This document shows, in pieces, positions 1 through 6,453 of a stretch of 64,000 nt of DNA. Under the pieces are notes generated by a model, which was not told where the DNA came from, did not search any database, and saw only the letters and a program-made list of their open reading frames with translations. Numbering within the stretch: position 1 is the stretch's first letter; the number at the start of each line of letters is the position of its first letter. The stretch is taken from assembly GCA_001295905.1 (NCBI GenBank), contig LJHT01000058.1:113813-177812 (forward strand), read 5' to 3'. The DNA comes from a beta proteobacterium AAP51. Lineage in GTDB: Bacteria; Pseudomonadota; Gammaproteobacteria; Burkholderiales; Burkholderiaceae_C. The translations under genes were made by a program, and so were the position numbers.

Positions 1-285
1 CTCCACGGCTTGGCCAGGCGTTCCGGCCTGGAGGTGCTGCTGGTACGCGAGCAAGTCGACGCCGCCACGCACCTTCAGCTGGTGATGCACGGCACGGCCG
101 CCTACCCGGCCCTGCGCCAGTTCGTCGAGCGTGCGCTGGCGGCCGACCCCGCCCTGGTGCTGGACCGCCTGCGCCTGCACCGCGGTGAGACCGATGCCGC
201 GCAGGTGAACTTCGAACTGCAGTGGACGCTGCTGCACAGCCCGCCGGCACAGGCCTCCACGGGCCGCATCGAGCCTGCGCGATGA
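1..285 (+). CDS. GspM/PilO-like inner-membrane protein, C-terminal fragment
   Basis: The 5' end lies outside the window; the frame is open from base 1 and ends at TGA 283-285, leaving 94 residues. The visible part resembles the C-terminal ferredoxin-like domain of PilO/GspM-type assembly proteins: strands around VLLVREQ, HLQLVMHG and the closing FELQWTLLH, with a helix (YPALRQFVERAL) between. In type II secretion and type IV pilus machines these proteins couple the inner-membrane platform to the pseudopilus. The next gene starts inside this stop (ATGA), and a secretin and pseudopilin-like genes follow, which supports the assignment by context. GspM and PilO cannot be separated from this fragment. 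Confidence 0.6.
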   Translation, partial: LHGLARRSGLEVLLVREQVDAATHLQLVMHGTAAYPALRQFVERALAADPALVLDRLRLHRGETDAAQVNFELQWTLLHSPPAQASTGRIEPAR

Positions 286-851
286 TGCCCGCGGCCAGCT
301 CCTCGGCAGCGCCTGCGCCGCCGCCCCTGATGCGGCCCGCCTTGCGCTGGGCCCTGGTGGGCGCGGCCTGCGCCACGGCCGCGGTGGCGATGCTGCCCGA
401 GGATGAAGCGGGCGTGGTCACCGCGCCCGCACGAACACCCGGGCCAGTGGCCGAGCGCCAGCCCGTGGCGCCTGGGCCTCCAATGGCGCCAGCCCCCGCA
501 CCCGCGCCGCGTGCTGCCGAGCCAGCCGCTCAAGCGGCAGCCTGGCCGCCCTTGTCCCGCGCGGCCTTGACCGCCTGGGTGCCGCCACCTCCGCCTCCGC
601 GCCCACAGCCCGCGCCGCCTGCGGCGGCCCCCGCACCCGCGCCACCACCCGGCTTCCCGTACCGGTGGATAGGCCAGATCGACGAAGCCGGGCAGCTGCG
701 CGTGTTCCTGGTCGATGCGCAGCGCTTGATCGCCGTCGCCCCCGGCGAGACGGTCGAGCCCGGCTGGCGCTTCGAAGGTGTCGGCGCGGGCGGCCTGCAG
801 CTCACCTGGCTGGCCACGGGCCAGGTGGTGCAGGTGGCGGGCGCGCCCTGA
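282..851 (+). CDS. GspC/PilP-like secretion assembly protein with Pro/Ala linker
   Basis: Start ATG 282 overlaps the upstream stop, and a second ATG follows directly. The 189-residue product has one hydrophobic helix (about 20-37), a long Pro/Ala-rich linker (about 45-120) and a compact beta-rich C-terminal domain beginning near YRWIGQI (about 125-189). This is the layout of GspC/PilP proteins, which anchor in the inner membrane and reach across the periplasm to the N-terminal domains of the secretin. The gene sits directly before the secretin gene, as expected. The assignment rests on architecture and position; primary-sequence similarity to a named family is weak by eye. Confidence 0.6.
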   Translation: MMPAASSSAAPAPPPLMRPALRWALVGAACATAAVAMLPEDEAGVVTAPARTPGPVAERQPVAPGPPMAPAPAPAPRAAEPAAQAAAWPPLSRAALTAWVPPPPPPRPQPAPPAAAPAPAPPPGFPYRWIGQIDEAGQLRVFLVDAQRLIAVAPGETVEPGWRFEGVGAGGLQLTWLATGQVVQVAGAP

Positions 852-921
852 TCGGCCCCTGACGCCCACCTGCCAGCCCGCCCAGCCTGCCCACCGCGAC
901 CGCCACGCCACTGCCGACCCC

Positions 922-3048
922 ATGCCCCAAGCCCGCACCTGCACCGCCACCACCGCCCCGAGGTCCGGCCCCGGCGCGCGCGTGCGCCCCGCACACGGGG
1001 CCCTGCGGGCGGCGCTGTGGGCGGGCTTGCTCGCGGGCCTGCTCGCGTTGGCCGGCTGTGCCCACACGGTGGTTGACGAAGCCGAGCAGCTCTCGCACGG
1101 CGGCCGCTACGAAGAAGCGCTGCAGACGCTGGACGAGGCCTTGGCGCGCCGCCCGGAAGACGCCGCGCTGCGCACCGCCCACGGCCGCCAGCGCGACCGC
1201 GTCATCGTGCACCTGGCGGCGCAGGCCGAGCTGGCGCTCAGCGGCGCGCGGCTCGACGAAGCCGAGAACCTGCTGGCCCGCGCCCAGCGCCTGGCGCCGC
1301 GCCAGCCGCGCGTGCTGAGCCTGGTGCAGGCCGTGGCACAGGCCCGTGCCGCGCAGCAGCGGGTGGCGGTGCCCGAAGCGCCCCCGGCGCCGCCCGCGCC
1401 GGTGGCCGGCCCGACCATGAGCGCGGCCTTCCAGAAAGTGGTGAACCTCGAGTTCCGCGAAGCCCCGCTGCGGCAGGTGTTCGAGGCCCTGGCGCGCAGC
1501 AGCGGCGTGAACTTCGTCTTCGACAAGGACGTGCGCAGCGACGTGCGCGTCACCGTCTTCCTGCGCCAGGTGAGCCTGGACGACGCGCTGCGCATCATCC
1601 TTGCCACGCAGCAGCTCGACCGCAAGCTGCTCAACGGGCACACCGTGCTGGTCTACCCCAACACGGCGGCAAAGCAGCGCGAGCACCAGGAGCTGGTCAC
1701 CCGCAGCCTGTACCTCGTGAATGCCGACCCCAAGCAGGCCCTGAACCTGGTGCGCGTGATGACCAAGACGCGCGACCTGCATGTCGATGAACGCCTGAAC
1801 GCCCTGGTGGTGCGCGACACGCCCGAGGTGGTGAACCAGATCGAGCGCCTGCTGGCCACCATCGACCTGGCAGAGCCCGAGGTGATGCTCGCGGTGGAGG
1901 TGCTGGAAGTGTCTTCCGACCGGCTGGACGAGCTGGGCCTGGGCTGGCCCAGCAGCGTGGGCCTGGGCGTCCCAGGGGCGGGCAGCACGGTGCCGCTGAG
2001 CACGCCCCTGGGCGGCAGCGGTTTTCGCGGGCTGGTGGCCAACCCGGCGCTCACGGCCACGCTGCGTGGCGTCAGCGGTTCCGCCAACCTGCTGGCCAAC
2101 CCCACCATCCGCGCGCGCAACCGCGAAAAGGCCAAGGTGCAGATCGGCGAAAGGCTGCCCGTGTTCACCACCGCGGCCGTGGCCAATGCCGGTGTCTCGG
2201 CTTCGGTGACCTACCTCGACGTGGGGCTGAAGCTGGACGTCGAGCCCAGCGTGCAGCTGGATGGCGAGGTCATCATCAAGGTGGCGCTGGAGGTCAGCAA
2301 CCTGCTGCGCGAAGTGGACGGGCCCGCTGGCTCCGCGGCCCGCGCCTACGAGGTGGGCACGCGCACCACCACCACCTCGCTGCGCCTGAAGGACGGGCAG
2401 ACGCAGGTGCTGGCCGGCCTCATCAACGACCGCGATCGGCAGAGCGCCAACGGCCTGCCGGGGGTCTCGCGCCTGCCGCTGCTGGGGCGCCTGTTCGGCG
2501 TGCAGCGCGACGAGCGCAACAAGACCGAGATCGTGATGCTCATCACCCCGCGCATCGTGCGCAACCTGCAGCGGCCCAACGTCGCCGCGGCCACGCAAGC
2601 CTCGGGCACCGAAAGCCAGCCCGGCGCCGCGCCGCTGCGGCTGAGCGCCGATGCCCGTGCCGGCGTGGGTGCGGGGCGCGGCGGCAGGCCACCCGTGGCC
2701 ACCGCCGCCACGGCGCCCGAAGCACCGCCGCCGGAAGGCCTGCTGCTGGCCGGCAGCGAACGCGCCGCCGTGGGCGGCACCCTGGTGGTGACCTTGAACA
2801 ACCGCAGCGGCCAGGCCGCGCAGGGTGAACTGCTCTACGACCCCCTGCTGCTGCAGCCCGCCAGCACGCCGCCCGGTGCCACACCCGGCCGGCTGCCGTT
2901 CGCCATGGCCCCCGCGGCCGAAGCGGCCTACGTGCTGCGCGTGCTGCCGGCCGCGGCGGGCCAGCGCGTGGTGGTGCAGGCCAGTGCCAGCACCCCCGTG
3001 CAGGGTGAAGCGGTGGTGCAGATCGAAGACGCGGCGGTGGCCCGATGA
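922..3048 (+). CDS. GspD-type secretin lipoprotein with TPR front and C-terminal extension
   Basis: Outer-membrane secretin, the exit channel of a type II secretion-like system. I chose ATG 922 because it leads into a lipoprotein signal (LLALAGC, Cys46); the frame is open further upstream but has no signal there. Order in the 708 residues: TPR-like helices (about 50-145), a Pro linker, an STN/N0 domain (VVNLEFREAPLRQVFEALA, about 170-250), an N1 domain (about 262-318), then the secretin domain with EVMLAVEVLEV and closing KTEIVMLITPRIV (about 320-575). A further domain of about 100 residues (610-708) follows a Pro/Ala linker and is beta-rich, possibly cohesin-like. The pseudopilin gene starts within the stop codon. 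Confidence 0.85.
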   Translation: MPQARTCTATTAPRSGPGARVRPAHGALRAALWAGLLAGLLALAGCAHTVVDEAEQLSHGGRYEEALQTLDEALARRPEDAALRTAHGRQRDRVIVHLAAQAELALSGARLDEAENLLARAQRLAPRQPRVLSLVQAVAQARAAQQRVAVPEAPPAPPAPVAGPTMSAAFQKVVNLEFREAPLRQVFEALARSSGVNFVFDKDVRSDVRVTVFLRQVSLDDALRIILATQQLDRKLLNGHTVLVYPNTAAKQREHQELVTRSLYLVNADPKQALNLVRVMTKTRDLHVDERLNALVVRDTPEVVNQIERLLATIDLAEPEVMLAVEVLEVSSDRLDELGLGWPSSVGLGVPGAGSTVPLSTPLGGSGFRGLVANPALTATLRGVSGSANLLANPTIRARNREKAKVQIGERLPVFTTAAVANAGVSASVTYLDVGLKLDVEPSVQLDGEVIIKVALEVSNLLREVDGPAGSAARAYEVGTRTTTTSLRLKDGQTQVLAGLINDRDRQSANGLPGVSRLPLLGRLFGVQRDERNKTEIVMLITPRIVRNLQRPNVAAATQASGTESQPGAAPLRLSADARAGVGAGRGGRPPVATAATAPEAPPPEGLLLAGSERAAVGGTLVVTLNNRSGQAAQGELLYDPLLLQPASTPPGATPGRLPFAMAPAAEAAYVLRVLPAAAGQRVVVQASASTPVQGEAVVQIEDAAVAR

Positions 3049-3527
3049 GACGCGCGCGCCGCGGCTTCACGCTCATCGAGATGGTGGTGGTGCTGGCCAT
3101 CGCCGCCATCCTGGCGATGGCCGCGCAGCCCCTTTTCGAGTTGACCCTCAGGCGCACCCAGGAAGCGGCCTTGCGCACCGCGCTTCGCGAGCTGCGCCTG
3201 GCCATCGACGAGCACCGCGCGGCCGTGCTGCAGCGCCGCGTGGCGCCGGGCCCCGACGGTTCGCCCTACCCACCCAACCTGCAGGCCCTGGTGCAGGGCG
3301 TGCCGGTGCTGGACGAGCAGGGCCGGCCCGGCGCCCAGCGCCTGTACCTGCTGCGCCGCCTGCCGCGCGACCCCTTTGCCGACCCCCAACTGCCCGCCCA
3401 CCTCAGCTGGGGCCTGCGGGCCAGCACGAGCCCGCCCGACGACCCGCAGCCGGGCGACGATGTCTTCGACGTTTATTCGCGCAGCCCGCTGGGCGCGCTG
3501 GATGGCAGCCGCTATGCCGACTGGTGA
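3045..3527 (+). CDS. Type II secretion pseudopilin
   Basis: 160-residue prepilin-like protein that would assemble into the periplasmic pseudopilus. The N-terminus RRGFTLIEMVVVLAI is a textbook prepilin peptidase site: short basic leader, cleavage after Gly8, Phe at +1, Glu at +5, then a hydrophobic helix. The rest is a small globular domain ending DSGS-like in type (FDVYSRSPLGALDGSRYADW), as in GspG-like minor pseudopilins. ATG 3045 overlaps the secretin stop (ATGA), and the next pseudopilin starts 14 bases before this stop, so the genes are translationally coupled. It may be the major GspG equivalent; rank among the three pseudopilins cannot be settled by reading. Confidence 0.9.
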   Translation: MRRARRGFTLIEMVVVLAIAAILAMAAQPLFELTLRRTQEAALRTALRELRLAIDEHRAAVLQRRVAPGPDGSPYPPNLQALVQGVPVLDEQGRPGAQRLYLLRRLPRDPFADPQLPAHLSWGLRASTSPPDDPQPGDDVFDVYSRSPLGALDGSRYADW

Positions 3528-3918
3528 ACACCGCAGCGGCCCCCGCACGCGGGGCTTCACGCTGATCGAGCTGATCGTCGTGATGGCCATCGTGGCGCTG
3601 CTGGTCAGCGTGGCGGCGCCGCGCTATCTGAACAGCATCGAACGGGCGCGCGAGACCACGCTGCGCACCTCGCTGGCCGTGATGCGCGAAGCCATCGACC
3701 GCTATGCCGCCGACCGCGGCCGCTACCCCGACACCCTGGAAGCCCTGGTCGAGGCACGCTACCTGCGCACACTGCCCGAAGACCCCATCACCGGCCGCCG
3801 CGACGCCTGGGTGCTGCTGGCGCCACCGCCCGATGCGGTGCTGCAGGGCCAGGTGAGCGATGTGCGCAGCGGCGCGGCGGGCCGTTCTCGCGACGGAGCC
3901 TTGTATGCCGAGTGGTAG
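3514..3918 (+). CDS. Type II secretion pseudopilin (second)
   Basis: 134-residue pseudopilin. The start was set at ATG 3514, 14 bases inside the previous gene, because it gives a normal short leader before the cleavage motif RGFTLIELIVVMAIVALL; the frame is open further upstream. A GspG-like pattern follows: a long helix (RARETTLRTSLAVMREAIDRY), then ADRGRYPDTLEALVEARYLRTLPEDPITG, and a C-terminal GALYAEW. That YP..LE.L....YL..LP.DP arrangement is characteristic of GspG-type pseudopilins, so this is the best candidate for the major pseudopilin. The next gene starts 14 bases before its stop. Confidence 0.9.
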   Translation: MPTGEHRSGPRTRGFTLIELIVVMAIVALLVSVAAPRYLNSIERARETTLRTSLAVMREAIDRYAADRGRYPDTLEALVEARYLRTLPEDPITGRRDAWVLLAPPPDAVLQGQVSDVRSGAAGRSRDGALYAEW

Positions 3919-4477
3919 CGCGGCGGCCCAACCTTCGGCGTGCGCCCCGCTCGTTCTGCGACTGCATCGCAGGCAGCGCGGGGCCACCTACCTGCTGCTG
4001 CTTTTCATGCTGGCCGTGATGGCTGCCGGCATGGCTGCACTGGGCACACGGTGGGCCGTGGCCGCACAGCGCGAACGCGAGGCCGAACTGCTGTTCCGTG
4101 CCACCCAGTTCAGCCGCGCCCTGGCGAGCTGGCGTGACGCTACGCCCGCCGGGCAGCCGGCGGCGCCCATGCAGCTGGAAGAGCTGCTGCAGGACACGCG
4201 CGGCCCCGTGCCCCGGCATCACCTGCGACGGCTCTTCACCGACCCCTTCACCGGCCAGGCCGACTGGGAACTGCTGCGTGGCGAAGACGGCCGCATCAGC
4301 GCGCTGGCCAGCCGTTCGCGGCAACCCGCGCTGCGGCGCCTGCACAAGCCGCTGCGCGCAGAGGCCGACCCGGCTCGGCCCGCCGTGGGTGACTGGCTGT
4401 TCCAGGCCGAAGCGCGCGCGCCCACGGCCGCTTCGACGGATTCCTCTCGTTCCGACCCCAGATCCAGCCCACGATGA
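3905..4477 (+). CDS. Degenerate pseudopilin-like protein
   Basis: 190 residues, start ATG 3905 inside the end of the previous pseudopilin gene. A basic stretch (LRLHRRQRG) precedes a hydrophobic helix (ATYLLLLFMLAVMAAGMAAL), as in a prepilin, but Phe+1 and Glu+5 of the processing motif are absent, so normal peptidase processing and N-methylation are doubtful. The helix is followed by a charged segment (QREREAELLFRATQFSRAL) and an LP.DPFTG-like segment (RLFTDPFTGQADWELL) that recalls pseudopilin domains. It probably serves as a minor component or initiator. It overlaps the following regulator gene (ATGA). Confidence 0.7.
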   Translation: MPSGSAAAQPSACAPLVLRLHRRQRGATYLLLLFMLAVMAAGMAALGTRWAVAAQREREAELLFRATQFSRALASWRDATPAGQPAAPMQLEELLQDTRGPVPRHHLRRLFTDPFTGQADWELLRGEDGRISALASRSRQPALRRLHKPLRAEADPARPAVGDWLFQAEARAPTAASTDSSRSDPRSSPR

Positions 4478-5355
4478 AACCTCCAGGCTCCGCAGATCCG
4501 TCCGAACTGCCCACGCGCCGAAGCAGCCGTGCACCCGCTGCCGGCGCGGTGCTGGCCCCGCACGCGGGCGAGTCGCTCGTTCGTCTGGCCGAAACCGCGG
4601 CGGGCGTGATGCGACGGACCCAGTTCTTCGTGTGGTCGCAAGGGGCGCTGAGCGCCTTGCTGCCGCACCAGGCCCTGTGCTGCGCGGCCTACTCCAGGCC
4701 GCAGCGCGACCTCGCCTTCACCGCCTTCCACAGCGTGGTGCTGTCGCCGCTGGCGCTGGCCCCGCTGAGCGACGCCCACAGCCCCCTGATGCAGGCCTGT
4801 GCAGCTGCGTGGGTGCTGGGGGGCGGCCGTGCGCTGCAGCTGTCTGCCAGCCACCAGCCCCTCCCGGCGCAGGAGCAGCTGGTGCGCTTGAACCGCGAGC
4901 TGCGCGGGGTGCAGCTGCTGGTGCACGGTGTGGCGCGGCCGCAGCGGCCGGCAGAGATCGAAAGCCTCTTCGTCTTCCTGCAGGCCGACAGTGCAGAACA
5001 CGCGCTGGAAGAGCGGCTGCTGCATGCCGAGCTGGCGGTGCCCTACCTGCACACCACCTGGCGCCGCGTGGTGGCGGCCGAATCCTTGCTGGCCGTGCCC
5101 GGCCTGCCCCAGGCCACGCCCGTCGGTGACGAGCGCGGGCGCGCCGGTGCGGCGGCGGCGGGTCTGGCGCTCACCGAGCGGGAGCTCGAGATCCTGCGCT
5201 GGGCGCGCGAAGGCATGAGCAACCTGCAGATCGGCGAACAGCTCGACATCAGCGCGCTGACCGTGAAGAACCACATCCAGAAGATCCTGCGCAAGCTGGG
5301 GGCCAGCAACCGCGCGCAGGCCGTGGCCGTGGCCATGGCGCAGGGGCTGCTCTAG
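4474..5355 (+). CDS. LuxR-type transcriptional regulator, EpsA-like
   Basis: 293-residue regulator with a C-terminal LuxR helix-turn-helix: LTERELEILRWAREGMSNLQIGEQL followed by ISALTVKNHIQKILRKLGASNRAQA. The N-terminal 200 residues form a non-receiver sensor-like domain with a QFFVWSQGALSALLPHQALCC segment, the same segment found in the neighbouring regulator at 5383-6150. This resembles the EpsA family tied to exopolysaccharide and PEP-CTERM loci. ATG 4474 overlaps the last secretion gene, so the regulator is made with the secretion operon, while its likely targets are the polysaccharide genes. There is no phosphoacceptor domain, so any signal is unknown. Confidence 0.85.
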   Translation: MKPPGSADPSELPTRRSSRAPAAGAVLAPHAGESLVRLAETAAGVMRRTQFFVWSQGALSALLPHQALCCAAYSRPQRDLAFTAFHSVVLSPLALAPLSDAHSPLMQACAAAWVLGGGRALQLSASHQPLPAQEQLVRLNRELRGVQLLVHGVARPQRPAEIESLFVFLQADSAEHALEERLLHAELAVPYLHTTWRRVVAAESLLAVPGLPQATPVGDERGRAGAAAAGLALTERELEILRWAREGMSNLQIGEQLDISALTVKNHIQKILRKLGASNRAQAVAVAMAQGLL

Positions 5356-5382
5356 AGGCCTCATCAGGACTGCTTCAGGGCT

Positions 5383-6150
5383 TCAATCCGGCCTGAGGAT
5401 GCCCAGGCTCATCGCGCGCGAGATGGCGTGGGCACGGCTGCTCGTGCCCAGGCGGCGCAGGATGTTCTGGATGTGGTTCTTCACCGTCCACTGGCTGCAC
5501 GATAGCAGCGTGGCGATCTCCGAATTGGTCTTGCCATCCTTGATGAGCAGCAAGATTTCCTGCTGCCTGCGCGTGACCACGCGCTCGTCCCGCGGTGCCG
5601 AGGCCTGCTGCTGCTCGCGTTCGTTCTGCAGCACGCGCACGAAGGCGTGGTGCAGGTGCGGCACCAGCACCTCCACGGCGTGGCGCAGGGTCGCGTCCAG
5701 CGGCTGCCCCAGGCGCGAGAAGCCGTAGACCGCGGCCACGCTGCCATCGGTGGCGGGCACCATGCGCACCGCGAGGTTGCGCAGTTCGTTGCCGCTGACC
5801 AGCACCTCCAGCCTGCAGGGCGCGCGCGGCTCCTCGGCGCTGGGGCACAGCAGCACGCCATCGGCCCAGCCGGGCATGGCCATCAGGCGCGGCAGCAGGC
5901 CGTGCTGCGGGTCGGCCACGGCGTCGAACTGCGGTTGCTTGAAGTAGCGGCTGGCGCTGAAGTGGTGCAGGCGCAGGCCGGCACTGCCGAATTCACGCAC
6001 GCCGCAGATCAGGATCTCGTGCGGCACCAGGCCCTGCACGGCGCTTTGGGTCCACACGAAGAACTGCTGCCGGCTCGTCACCGAGATCGAGGCCTCCACC
6101 GCCTCGGTGAAGTGATGGCGCATGGTCTCGTTCAGGCGTGGCCGGTTCAT
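5383..6150 (-). CDS. LuxR-type transcriptional regulator, EpsA-like (paralogue)
   Basis: 255 residues, paralogous to the regulator at 4474-5355 and facing it tail to tail with 27 bases between. The N-terminal domain has QQFFVWTQSAVQGLVPHEIL, matching QFFVWSQGALSALLPHQAL of the neighbour. The C-terminal DNA-binding domain reads VVTRRQQEILLLIKDGK, then SEIATLLSCSQWTVKNHIQN, ILRRLGTSSRAHAIS. In the LTxRExEIL motif the usual Glu is Gln (RRQQEIL). It is transcribed from the 303-base gap shared with the divergent lipoprotein gene. Expected role: control of exopolysaccharide genes. Whether the two paralogues dimerise is unknown. Confidence 0.85.
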   Translation of the reverse strand: MNRPRLNETMRHHFTEAVEASISVTSRQQFFVWTQSAVQGLVPHEILICGVREFGSAGLRLHHFSASRYFKQPQFDAVADPQHGLLPRLMAMPGWADGVLLCPSAEEPRAPCRLEVLVSGNELRNLAVRMVPATDGSVAAVYGFSRLGQPLDATLRHAVEVLVPHLHHAFVRVLQNEREQQQASAPRDERVVTRRQQEILLLIKDGKTNSEIATLLSCSQWTVKNHIQNILRRLGTSSRAHAISRAMSLGILRPD

Positions 6151-6453
6151 GCACGCCCTCGAGCATGGACGCCCCGCAGCGCGGCGACGGAGGCTGCCGC
6201 GAAAGGCTCTCTGGCGGCGGGCCGCGTAAGGAAGGCGGGTGTGTTGACCATGGGCCGTTGAAGGCTATCGGCCCGATGTGACAGGGCGGCTTGCGACGGC
6301 CTTCGAAACCCTGCCGAACGGCACCGCCTGGGGCACTGAAGACGAGCCGCAGTGCGCATCTCGGTGCAGGTGGACGCCCCTCAGTTCTGCGGTCTGCTGC
6401 CGATATCCCGGAGGCAGCGCGGGTGGGCCCGCGCGTCCACCGGGTTCGGCCAG
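6151..6453 (+). promoter_or_regulatory. Divergent intergenic region between EpsA-like gene and lipoprotein
   Basis: 303 bases with no convincing gene, between two divergent starts. They must hold the promoter of the EpsA-like regulator and probably that of the lipoprotein. No clear -35/-10 pair is visible. One notable element is GGCCCGATGTGACA (6270-6283), a close copy of which occurs before the VPLPA-CTERM gene. The frame of the lipoprotein stays open back to 6352, so a longer N-terminus is formally possible. Confidence 0.4.

Noticed and set aside
102..2598. Minus-strand open frames of 321 and 598 codons across the secretin region
   Set aside because: They lie wholly antisense to clear secretion genes with overlapping coupled starts, and their products look random and Arg/Gly-rich.
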